Shown piece by piece: positions 57,046 through 64,000 of a stretch of 64,000 nucleotides of DNA. This stretch comes from Hahella sp. (GTDB lineage: Bacteria > Pseudomonadota > Gammaproteobacteria > Pseudomonadales > Oleiphilaceae): assembly GCA_028280065.1 (NCBI GenBank), contig JANQMN010000142.1, forward strand, positions 1 through 64,000, written 5' to 3'. How positions within the stretch are numbered: position 1 is the first letter of the stretch; each line of letters begins with the position of its first letter. The notes under the pieces were generated by a model, which was given only the letters and a program-made list of their open reading frames with translations, was not told the DNA's origin and searched no databases. The position numbers and the translations under genes were made by a program.

Positions 57046-57786
57046 TTATCCCGCCATTTCACTGTCCTGGGTTTCGACGGGGACAGTCAACACATAGCCA
57101 GCGCCCCGGACCGTTTTTATCAAGCGCGGATGCTTGGCATCGTCACCCAGCCGACTGCGCAGCCGGCTCATATGCACATCGATACTCCGGTCATAGGGAT
57201 TACATTCACGGCCGTGCAAGGCATCGGAAATTTCATCTCTGCTCAAGACATTATTGCCCTTTTGCAAAAACAACATCAGTAGAGTGTAATCGGCGCCGCT
57301 TAAGTGGGATTCCTGACCATCGGCAAACCGAAGCATCCGGGTCATGGTGTCCAAGGTAATGTCGCCGAACCGGTAGAACTTGTTCTGCTGCGCGGATTTA
57401 TTACTGGCGGGTTCCTGCACCCGGCGCAAAATGGCTTTAATCCGCGCGAGTAGTTCTCGCGGATTGAAGGGTTTAGCAAGATAATCATCCGCCCCCATCT
57501 CCAAACCGACAATGCGATCTGTTTCATCCGCACTGGCGGTCAGCATTATCACCGGGATGTCAGACTCCTTACGCAGTTGCTGGCACACGGAAAAACCGTC
57601 TTCGCCCGGCATCATAATATCCAGAACGACTAAATCGGGTTCAATATCTTCCATGACCTTAAAAAATTCTTCGCCGTCTTCCGCACCGGTAACGGTAAAC
57701 CCGTTCTTGGAAAGATAGTCGCTCAGGAGAGATCGGATCTCAAAATCGTCATCGACAACGACAATATGCTTGTTCTTCTGGGTCAT
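57046..57786 (-). CDS. gltR: OmpR-family response regulator (GltR-like)
   Basis: 246 residues. Receiver domain: VVVDDDFEIRS, phosphoacceptor in VLDIMMPGEDGFSV, Lys in LAKPFNPREL. C-terminal winged-helix output domain ends RLIKTVRGAGYVLTVP. By position and type it should control the adjacent sugar uptake genes. Alternative: a general OmpR/RstA-like regulator. Confidence 0.92.
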   Translation of the reverse strand: MTQKNKHIVVVDDDFEIRSLLSDYLSKNGFTVTGAEDGEEFFKVMEDIEPDLVVLDIMMPGEDGFSVCQQLRKESDIPVIMLTASADETDRIVGLEMGADDYLAKPFNPRELLARIKAILRRVQEPASNKSAQQNKFYRFGDITLDTMTRMLRFADGQESHLSGADYTLLMLFLQKGNNVLSRDEISDALHGRECNPYDRSIDVHMSRLRSRLGDDAKHPRLIKTVRGAGYVLTVPVETQDSEMAG

Positions 57787-57869
57787 TGTATCATTCGTAA
57801 TAGTTCAGCCACCCAGGATAGTAGCATATTCCCGCAACAAAGGAGGAATTTGTCGGTTTTCCAGCCAAA

Positions 57870-58178
57870 TCAGCTATCCGAACCCTGTTGATACAAGTAC
57901 CAGAAACGATCCGGATCAAATCCTTGCATCTTCCGATTATTGACTATCAGAAAGGGTGTGCCCCTGCCCCCTAGCTTCAGAAAATAGTCGAGGGCCGCGT
58001 CACTTTTATCGATAAAAAATTCTGCGTAGGCAATATTGTGTTTCTCCAGGTAAACCTTGGTCACTGCGCAGTTTGGGCAGTAGGTTTGGCTGAACATCAC
58101 CACTTTTTCCACTGCTTGGCTGATGCCGGAAATGCCTAGCAAAAGTGATACGAGGAACAGGCGTAAAGTAGTCGTCAT
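57870..58178 (-). CDS. Secreted glutaredoxin-like protein
   Basis: A 102-residue protein with a signal peptide (MTTTLRLFLVSLLLGISG, cleavage near SQAVE) and a thioredoxin-fold domain with active site CPNC in SQTYCPNCAVTK and the cis-Pro loop GRGTPFLIV. It probably acts in periplasmic thiol/disulfide chemistry. The ATG at 58178 fits the signal peptide better than a TTG at 58196. Confidence 0.82.
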   Translation of the reverse strand: MTTTLRLFLVSLLLGISGISQAVEKVVMFSQTYCPNCAVTKVYLEKHNIAYAEFFIDKSDAALDYFLKLGGRGTPFLIVNNRKMQGFDPDRFWYLYQQGSDS

Positions 58179-58287
58179 TGTGTGAAACTCTCGCAATTAC
58201 AGGTTTAGTCAGGCAAACTGTCACAGTTGGTCGATTGATATGACATCCGTGCTCACCTGAAGTTCCCGACATTTTTAACTTTTACCT

Positions 58288-58926
58288 ATGGTTGAATATT
58301 TACCTGAATTCTTCGCTGTCGCCTTGGCCCATCTGTTGGCCGTCGCCAGTCCCGGACCTGATTTCGCCGTGGTCGTTCGCCAAAGCCTGTGCCGGGACAA
58401 ACTGGCATCGATTTGGACCAGTGTCGGCATCGGCGTCGGTATAATGGTGCATGTTTGCTACTCCCTGCTCGGTCTGGGTTTCATAATCTCGCAATCGGTA
58501 GTGGCTTTCAATATTCTCAAATGGTTGGGTGCATTGTATCTGCTCTGGATCGGCTGGCAATGCCTGCGCGCGAAACCGGCTGCCATATCGGAGCCGGAGG
58601 ACCCAGCCGTGGTCCCACCCAATACTTCTTACTGGCAGGCATTTCGGTTGGGCTTTCTGACCAACGTCCTGAATCCCAAGGCCACCCTGTTTTTTGTAGC
58701 GTTGTTCTCGGTCATCGTTGCGCCGGAAACGCCCAAGGCCGTGCAATTGCTCTATGGCGGCTGGATGGTTTTCGCCACAACGGCTTGGTTTGTCGGTCTC
58801 AGTCTTTTGCTGTCGCACCCCATCGTAAAACAGTCTATTCAGAAAAGCGCACATTGGATAGAACGGGCCATGGGCGTGATTCTGGTGGGCTTAGCGGCAA
58901 GACTGTTTGCCACGACCCACCAGTAA
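58288..58926 (+). CDS. LysE/RhtB-family amino-acid exporter
   Basis: 212 residues with six hydrophobic segments and the family N-terminus ASPGPDFAVVVRQSL (a PGP motif), then GLGFIISQS and LGFLTNVLNPKATLFF. It likely exports an amino acid or homoserine-lactone-like compound; the substrate is unknown. It is convergent with the DAHP synthase, with only 2 bp between stops. Confidence 0.88.
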   Translation: MVEYLPEFFAVALAHLLAVASPGPDFAVVVRQSLCRDKLASIWTSVGIGVGIMVHVCYSLLGLGFIISQSVVAFNILKWLGALYLLWIGWQCLRAKPAAISEPEDPAVVPPNTSYWQAFRLGFLTNVLNPKATLFFVALFSVIVAPETPKAVQLLYGGWMVFATTAWFVGLSLLLSHPIVKQSIQKSAHWIERAMGVILVGLAARLFATTHQ

Positions 58927-58928
58927 CC

Positions 58929-60047
58929 TTAGCTTCGATTGGCAGTTTCAGCCGCCAATTTTTGCATCAAGACTTCGGTCTCTTCCCAGCCGATACAGCC
59001 GTCCGTTAAAGACACGCCATATCGCAGCGGCTTTCCTGGAACATACTTCTGCTGTCCGGAATGGATGTTACTCTCGATCATCACGCCCATGATGTCGCCG
59101 GAACCCTTGCGCATTTGGCCGATCAAATCATCCAAGACCTTGCTTTGCTTCCGATAATCCTTGTTGCTGTTACCATGGCTGCAATCCACCATCAACCGGG
59201 CAGGCAACTGATTTGCCCGGAGTTCTGCGGCATAGGATCGCACATATTCAGCCTCGTAATTCGGTCTCTTGCCGCCCCTCAAAACAAGATGGGTGGAAGG
59301 ATTTCCCGGTGTTTGTCGAAGGTGTGGCCGGCCACAAAGCGAAACTGTCGGGTAATTATGCGCCGCTTGCGCAGATTGCATGGCCTGAAGCGCCACCGTT
59401 ACGCCGCCATCCGTGCCATTTTTGAAGCCAACCGCACAATCCAGACCGCTTGCCATCTCACGGTGCAGTTGACTTTCCGTGGTGCGGGCGCCAATCGCTG
59501 CCCAGCCGATTAGATCTTGAACATAATCCGTCACCACCGGGCTTAATGCTTCCGTGGCCAGCGGCAGCCCAAGGCGCACCAACTCCAGCATCATACGGCG
59601 GGTTTGTTCGAGCCCGGCGGCCATATCGTTGCTGCCATCTAGCTGCGGATCATAAACAAGCCCTTTCCAGCCCACCGTGGTTCGAGGTTTTTCCACATAC
59701 GCCCGCATCACCAGCCGCAGCTCATTTTCAACCTGTTTTTGTAATGCAGCCAAACGCTGCCCATAGTCGATGGCGCTATTTACATCATGGATGGAGCAGG
59801 GACCGATCACGACCAATAGGCGAGAATCCACACCGGCAAGAATGTCTTTGATCTGCCGCCGGTGATTGTCAATCTGCTCAACCACTGCCGGCGACAGCGA
59901 ATATCTTGCAGCAAGCTCACTTACTGTAGGAAGAGGGTTCAGGGATAGTGCAGCAGGGCGCGCTTGACTTGCCGGCGGCATCAGATTGAGCACGCAAGAA
60001 GGCTCACTTAAAGCGGCTTCAGAAACGATGTTTGCAACTTGATTCAT
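58929..60047 (-). CDS. 3-deoxy-7-phosphoheptulonate (DAHP) synthase, class I
   Basis: First enzyme of aromatic amino-acid synthesis (phosphoenolpyruvate plus erythrose 4-phosphate). 372 residues; the first 60 form an extension. Motifs: VVIGPCSIHD (PEP site), RAYVEKPRTTVGWKG, VGFKNGTDG, CGRPHLRQTPGNPSTHLVLR and DCSHGNSNKDYRKQ (metal His). The allosteric isozyme type (Phe, Tyr or Trp) is not certain. It is preceded by a leader peptide, a terminator and an anti-Shine-Dalgarno repeat (see 60055-60456). Confidence 0.95.
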   Translation of the reverse strand: MNQVANIVSEAALSEPSCVLNLMPPASQARPAALSLNPLPTVSELAARYSLSPAVVEQIDNHRRQIKDILAGVDSRLLVVIGPCSIHDVNSAIDYGQRLAALQKQVENELRLVMRAYVEKPRTTVGWKGLVYDPQLDGSNDMAAGLEQTRRMMLELVRLGLPLATEALSPVVTDYVQDLIGWAAIGARTTESQLHREMASGLDCAVGFKNGTDGGVTVALQAMQSAQAAHNYPTVSLCGRPHLRQTPGNPSTHLVLRGGKRPNYEAEYVRSYAAELRANQLPARLMVDCSHGNSNKDYRKQSKVLDDLIGQMRKGSGDIMGVMIESNIHSGQQKYVPGKPLRYGVSLTDGCIGWEETEVLMQKLAAETANRS

Positions 60048-60054
60048 TTTTTTA

Positions 60055-60171
60055 CTCCCAAAAATATTTATTAGTTAACGCAGTAAAATCAAAAGTGAAT
60101 GGATAAAAAGCTGTGCTGATAAATGGCGCCAGGTTCTAAAAAGCGAACGGGTCCACCAGCGTTTTTGGGAG
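60055..60171 (-). promoter_or_regulatory. Anti-Shine-Dalgarno complement in DAHP synthase 5' UTR
   Basis: CTCCCAAAAA (60055-60064, which is the complement of the ribosome site GGGAG eight bases before the start) pairs perfectly with TTTTTGGGAG (60162-60171), a 10-bp inverted repeat about 100 bases apart. Base pairing in the transcript would hide the ribosome site of the DAHP synthase. Confidence 0.55.
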
Positions 60172-60238
60172 AACGATTTTCCAACGGCGTTGAGACAGCA
60201 TGCGTCTAACCGCCGTCTCGAACAATTGATTGGGTCCA

Positions 60239-60271
60239 TAAAAAAAGCCCCTCGGGTTTTGGCCTTCGGAG
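60239..60271 (-). terminator. Attenuator terminator in the DAHP synthase leader
   Basis: On the minus strand AGCTCC pairs with GGGGCT (one U-G), followed directly by a run of seven T. Upstream the sequence GGCCTTCCGAG / CTCCGAAGGCC (about 60255-60288) can instead form a longer stem that uses the same AGCTCC segment. This mutual exclusion is the hallmark of attenuation. Confidence 0.7.
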
Positions 60272-60330
60272 CTTTTTCCTCGGAAGGCCGTTGTTAAACG
60301 AACCTTCCTGTTGTTGCCTGACGTTAATCG

Positions 60331-60456
60331 CTAATTCGAGATTGTCAGACGCCCATGGCTGGCCCGTTTGGAGCGGCTAAAATAAAAGCCCCAAAAATGA
60401 CTAAACGACCAGCTGTTAAATATGGTTGCTTTCGATCCAAGGTAACCACATACCAA
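60331..60456 (-). CDS. Aromatic-rich leader peptide of DAHP synthase attenuator
   Basis: A short frame ending at TAG 60331-60333 reads ...NSWSFSHFWGFYFSRSKRASHG..., with a cluster of Phe, Trp and Tyr codons (60379-60411) just upstream of the attenuator hairpins. This is what is expected of a leader peptide sensing aromatic tRNA charging. The start codon is uncertain: TTG 60456 (with GGCAGG upstream) is the best candidate, TTG 60465 next. ATG-start frames are absent in phase. Confidence 0.55.
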   Translation of the reverse strand: MVCGYLGSKATIFNSWSFSHFWGFYFSRSKRASHGRLTISN

Positions 60457-60701
60457 AGCACTCAACCTGCCCTGGGTCGAAAAAGTATAAGAATGTCCGG
60501 TTACCTTCGCGATATTCATGAACCCGAGTCTAACCCTATTCAGCAGAATCAAGCAATACTATTTTCAGACCTGGTTCAAATTTCATCCGGTACAGCAAAA
60601 AGCCGCCAACGGAGCATAATAAATGCGCAGGGAATCTTGGTTGCCCATTTACCTGGTAACAATTACAATCAGTCATCTTTCGCGAATGGATGCCACCGCT
60701 T

Positions 60702-61250
60702 ATGAAAACCCTCATTTGTTTTATCAGCCTTTTTATTCTCAGCTTTTCCGCCACCGCCAATGAACTTCCGCACAGACATAGTTTCGATGTCTCCGGCTAT
60801 GGCAAGACTGTGTTGGATTCAAAAGCCGCCGCGGAATACTCGTTGAAGAAAAGAGGCTGGATGATTGCCACGGAAACCGACACGACTTATGAAGCAAAGC
60901 TCAATAAACGGGATATCCGTGCTCGTATCGTCATCAACATGAAAACCCCGGTCGTCGAGATTCTCTCTTATACCCAGCGGGAAGATACCGAGCAAATCCC
61001 GTTTAAACCCGCCCAGCAACGCACAGTACTGCGCCCTTATTATCCAAGAGGCTGGATAAGCAATATAGAGCGAGACATGAAGCACTATTTGGCCAACCAG
61101 CCTGCCATTGATGCCGAATCAGTAGCGCTGAGCAAGAACGCCGAATCCCCCGAGTTCCGCCTCAAGCGATTGCACTCGCTGCTGGAAAAGCAACTCATCA
61201 GCGAGCAGGAATACCGGGACAAGCGCCAAGAGATACTGCAGGCGCTTTAA
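60702..61250 (+). CDS. Hypothetical secreted protein with SHOCT-like C-terminus
   Basis: 182 residues. Signal peptide about 1-20 (MKTLICFISLFILSFSATA). The middle contains TDTTYEAKLNKRDIRARIVI, and the C-terminal 30 residues (LHSLLEKQLISEQEYRDKRQ) look like the short helical SHOCT motif. ATG 60690 is possible but spoils the signal peptide. No function is assigned. Confidence 0.72.
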   Translation: MKTLICFISLFILSFSATANELPHRHSFDVSGYGKTVLDSKAAAEYSLKKRGWMIATETDTTYEAKLNKRDIRARIVINMKTPVVEILSYTQREDTEQIPFKPAQQRTVLRPYYPRGWISNIERDMKHYLANQPAIDAESVALSKNAESPEFRLKRLHSLLEKQLISEQEYRDKRQEILQAL

Positions 61251-61251
61251 T

Positions 61252-61288
61252 CCCATCGGCGTCTGCTTTACGCGATCGCCGGGTTTTT
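61252..61288 (+). terminator. Possible terminator after the SHOCT-like protein
   Basis: CGGCG (61257-61261) pairs with CGCCG (61277-61281), followed by GG and TTTTT. Confidence 0.5.
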
Positions 61289-61485
61289 CAGGGATCAAGT
61301 CATCCGGCACATAGTCTTTGGCTTTTGCTGCAGTTTTTTTAATTACTGGTGCTTAATCACCATGCGTTTGATAACAGGGTGTATGACAAGATCTTTAAGT
61401 CATCACCTTTGTTTTTTCTATAAATAGCTGTCACTTTCTCATCAGATTGGCAATTTACGTATGTAGAACCAATATCCGCCCATCA

Positions 61486-62613
61486 CTAGAAGACTAACCC
61501 AATTTCCAAATCCGCCTGTCTCGCCAAGTTGTCATTGTCGTCACGAAGCTTTTGGTCTGAGAACCACCCAGCCAGTCCCAGATGCAGGTTACCTAACTGA
61601 TACCGAAATCCCGCATAAAGGTTGTGTATATCTTCGCTCTGGCGTCCGTCTTCCAAGCGGCCATTGTCTGCGAGCTTTTCTACGCCGAGAGTGATGCCCA
61701 GTTCATCGGTTAGCTGAAGATCGACGCCCAGGTTGAATTCTTTGATATCGATTTGCTTGCCATAGTCTTCTTCGTGATTTTCCCGCAGATAGCCGGCATT
61801 GAAAAAGGGCATTAGCCAGTCTTGGAAATAATAGGCAAGCGAGAAACCATAGGCAGTTTCAGATTTCCAGGTGCGGTTTTTTTCGCCATCTTCGTTTCGG
61901 TTTTGCCCGTTGTCCCGGTAGTCACGATGCTCTGCTTCCATGGCCATCACCAATGCATCAAGTTCCAACTCCACTACCAGGTTCAAGCCACTGATATCGC
62001 CAAAATTGTCTTCTTCCTCAAAGGAAATATCGCCTTCCGTCACCGAGTAAGCGGCGGCTAACGAGAGTTCTTCGGTAGGCGCATAGCCGAATCCCCAATA
62101 GGTTTGTTCCCCTTCCCGGTTGCCATAGTCGCCGGTGATATCTTCGCCCAGTTCCGTCATGAACTCGTTGCCCTGGTCGATTCCGCCGACCTCCAGACGC
62201 CCGGCAAACAAGGAGAGGTTTTCATAGCCCAAACGAATGTAGGCTTCAGTAATATCGGTACCCTTGTCGTTTGCTTCCCATTCGACAGATGCTTCGGCCG
62301 CCCAACCGGCAGTTTCGGGCAACGCTAGCCGAAGCATCGGGTACACCACATAATCGGTCCGGGATTGATTGCGGCCTTCGCCTTCGTCTTCCGCCCATAG
62401 GTATTGGTAGGCGCCATAGATTTCCAACCCGACACAAAACGCCGGTCGGTTCTCGGGTACCAGTTCAATATCGGCGCAGACGGTGGCGTCATCATCACCA
62501 GTTGCATAATCATGAATGGGAACCTCCTCTCCATGACTATTCGTCACACCTGAACCAAGCGCCAGAAACATCCAAAAGCGCAGCAAATATCGCGAAATAA
62601 CTAATGAATGCAT
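61486..62613 (-). CDS. Predicted outer-membrane porin/beta-barrel protein
   Basis: 375 residues with signal peptide (cleavage near NSHGEE), many acidic loops and amphipathic strands (for example AAEASVEWEANDKGTDITEA, YGFSLAYYFQDWLMPFFNAG), ending DLEIGLVF with a terminal aromatic. The overall pattern resembles AlgE/OprD-like barrels, but I do not identify the substrate. It follows a sensor kinase by 38 bp and is probably in one operon with it. Confidence 0.75.
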   Translation of the reverse strand: MHSLVISRYLLRFWMFLALGSGVTNSHGEEVPIHDYATGDDDATVCADIELVPENRPAFCVGLEIYGAYQYLWAEDEGEGRNQSRTDYVVYPMLRLALPETAGWAAEASVEWEANDKGTDITEAYIRLGYENLSLFAGRLEVGGIDQGNEFMTELGEDITGDYGNREGEQTYWGFGYAPTEELSLAAAYSVTEGDISFEEEDNFGDISGLNLVVELELDALVMAMEAEHRDYRDNGQNRNEDGEKNRTWKSETAYGFSLAYYFQDWLMPFFNAGYLRENHEEDYGKQIDIKEFNLGVDLQLTDELGITLGVEKLADNGRLEDGRQSEDIHNLYAGFRYQLGNLHLGLAGWFSDQKLRDDNDNLARQADLEIGLVF

Positions 62614-62651
62614 CACTATTTCCCCTAGGCCAGTTTCGAATGGAACATGTT

Positions 62652-64000
62652 TTAAGTTGTCGGTAATAAAACAGTGAATATCGTTTGCTTGTTAATCACG
62701 CTTTGGAGCGTGATGTCGCCTCCATGGGCGCGGGCAACTGCCCGTGAAAAGCTTAAGCCGAGGCCACAGCCGTCTTGCGAGCGGCTGTGATCACAACGAT
62801 AGAAGCGCTCGAAAACACGAGGTAGATCCGCCTCCGGAATACCGATTCCGGTATCTTTTACGCGAATGACGATGCCATCATCCTGCCTGTTAAGATCGAT
62901 GGAAACCAATCCGCCTTCCGGAGTGTATTTGAGTGCGTTATCGATGAGGTTAGCCAGCATCCGCTGCAGGTTATGCTTATTGCCGAAAACGACCAGGTCG
63001 CGGTTAATGGCAACCTGTAATTGAATACCCTTTTCTTCGGCCAGCGGCGCGAATAAATCGCAGGCTTCCTCGGCCAACATTGAAATATTAATTGACTCTT
63101 TATGTTCGTTACCCACACCGGCCTCCGCCTCCGCAACATCCAAAGTCATGTTGATCATCTGCAAAAGCCGATCGCACTCCTCAAGGGTATCGGTGACGGC
63201 AGAGCGGTAATCTTCTATATTTCCCGCATTTGAAATGGTGACTTCAGAGATGGCACGAATCCGCGCCAAGGGACTGCGTAGATCGTGGGCAATGTTGTCG
63301 GTCATTTCCCGCATCTCTGCGATCAGGCTTCGGATCCGCTCAGCCATTGCATTGAAAGTCTCTGCCAGTTCGGCAATTTCGTCGCCGCTGGATGCCACCG
63401 CCGCGCGGCGGTCGAGCTTGCCGTTTTTGATATCGACGGCAGCGGAGCTGACTTCCTTAATGCCGGCACTGGCGCGTTTAGCCATCAGCCAGCAAATACA
63501 AGACGCCAGTGGGATTACCACGCAAAAAATTATTATCGAGGCTATTTGTATCACCGCCATTACTTCATCTTTTTCTTCCATGGTTTCACCCAGTTGCAAA
63601 TAAATTCCCGGGCCAATTTCGCCAAATACCACAAGCGAAATATGCTCCAGGGCCGGGTGATCCACGACCTCGATTAGCGGTTCGTCGTCGCTTTGTTTAT
63701 CGAGTAGCGTATTGACGGGTTGCAGGAAACTCCATGACTCCAAATCCGAAGCCAGTAACATTTCACCTTTGTCGTTAAACAGACGCAGGAAAAAACTGTT
63801 CGGCTCATTGCCTTTCATTTCACTTTCCAGGTCCTCTATGACTTTACCAAAGCCCTGCTCCCGATAGAGTTCCTGCAGTTCCTCGATATCCTCTTCCAGT
63901 TCCTCCTCCATTCGCGCATCCAATATCGAGCCAATTGCCAGGATAACGCCGAGCATCGATGCCAGCAGAAGCACCAGAAAGGTCATTCCGTACCAAAGCG
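62652..64000 (-). CDS. Sensor histidine kinase (5' end outside window)
   Basis: About 449 codons visible. The reading frame runs through the window end as ...LWYGMTFLVLLLAS, so the true start lies outside. TM1 at the cut, an acidic periplasmic domain (about 25-155), TM2 (about 152-172), HAMP, HisKA with the phospho-His in DNIAHDLRSPLARIRA, and HATPase (LANLIDNALKYT, VKDTGIGIP, GLGLSFSRAVARAHGG). It lies 38 bp upstream of the porin. Its response regulator is presumably just outside. Confidence 0.9.
   Translation of the reverse strand, partial: LWYGMTFLVLLLASMLGVILAIGSILDARMEEELEEDIEELQELYREQGFGKVIEDLESEMKGNEPNSFFLRLFNDKGEMLLASDLESWSFLQPVNTLLDKQSDDEPLIEVVDHPALEHISLVVFGEIGPGIYLQLGETMEEKDEVMAVIQIASIIIFCVVIPLASCICWLMAKRASAGIKEVSSAAVDIKNGKLDRRAAVASSGDEIAELAETFNAMAERIRSLIAEMREMTDNIAHDLRSPLARIRAISEVTISNAGNIEDYRSAVTDTLEECDRLLQMINMTLDVAEAEAGVGNEHKESINISMLAEEACDLFAPLAEEKGIQLQVAINRDLVVFGNKHNLQRMLANLIDNALKYTPEGGLVSIDLNRQDDGIVIRVKDTGIGIPEADLPRVFERFYRCDHSRSQDGCGLGLSFSRAVARAHGGDITLQSVINKQTIFTVLLPTT

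Noticed and set aside
58389-59009. 206-codon open frame overlapping the LysE-type exporter and DAHP synthase
   Set aside because: Out of frame with the exporter, whose PGP motif and helices are clear.
60416-60451. Alternative leader peptide with ATG start, reading MWLPWIESNHI
   Set aside because: It has two Trp codons, but it ends about 130 bases before the attenuator hairpins and is separated from them by the stronger aromatic cluster in the other frame. It could still be a second leader.

Overview
The window looks like a chromosomal segment of a free-living, probably marine or carbohydrate-degrading gammaproteobacterium. The evidence is a Pseudomonas/Hahella-type chemotaxis operon, an E. 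coli-like MalEFG/LamB/MalM maltose system, a HexR-type regulator beside Entner-Doudoroff genes, a Pseudomonas-like glucose ABC transporter with its two-component system, many lipoproteins and outer-membrane beta-barrels, and base composition near 50% G+C. I could not assign a genus. I saw no tRNA, rRNA, CRISPR array, prophage or complete insertion sequence.

Region 1 (1-13,085, all minus strand) is a chemotaxis cluster. In transcription order it holds a membrane-bound MCP, a STAS anti-anti-sigma protein, a REC-PP2C-HATPase partner-switch regulator, CheY, CheA, CheW, a 1056-residue MCP with two near-identical PAS domains, a second CheW, a second STAS protein, CheR, CheD and CheB (cut by the window start). 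No CheZ is visible.

Region 2 (13,168-27,610) is alpha-glucan and glucose catabolism: malEFG with a terminator and hairpins between malE and malF, a divergent GH13 alpha-amylase lipoprotein, two small membrane-associated proteins, glucokinase, pyruvate kinase, KDPG aldolase, a broken 6-phosphogluconolactonase fragment, hexR, maltoporin lamB and malM. Maltodextrins would cross the outer membrane through LamB, be trimmed by the amylase and be imported by MalEFG. Glucose would be phosphorylated by Glk and routed through Entner-Doudoroff enzymes under HexR. No malK, zwf, edd or intact pgl is present here.

Region 3 (27,649-49,279) is mixed: an SDR oxidoreductase, a phage-repressor-like HTH protein, CreD, a REC-DUF3369-HD-GYP c-di-GMP phosphodiesterase, lipoproteins, a serine beta-lactamase-like hydrolase, RDD, HAD and VOC proteins, a LysR regulator, a GlgC homologue that has lost key catalytic residues, a GNAT acetyltransferase, a family-3 solute-binding protein, a beta-barrel protein, a large transmembrane Ser/Thr kinase with tandem repeats, and a 1301-residue secreted DUF4214/Ig-like/PPC protein.

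Region 4 (49,334-57,786) is a glucose/mannose uptake unit on the minus strand: OmpR-type regulator, sensor kinase, solute-binding protein, two permeases, ATPase and an AGE-family sugar isomerase, with a hairpin between binding protein and permease. A pair of REP-like palindromes lies at its 3' end. Region 5 (57,870-64,000) holds a secreted glutaredoxin-like protein, a LysE-type exporter, a DAHP synthase preceded by a probable attenuator with an aromatic-rich leader peptide, a small secreted protein, and a porin downstream of a sensor kinase cut by the window end.

The most unusual points are the degenerate GlgC homologue, the DAHP synthase leader, the eroded hexR-(zwf-pgl)-eda locus, the repeat-bearing transmembrane kinase, and the partner-switch module and shared C-terminal tails inside the chemotaxis cluster.
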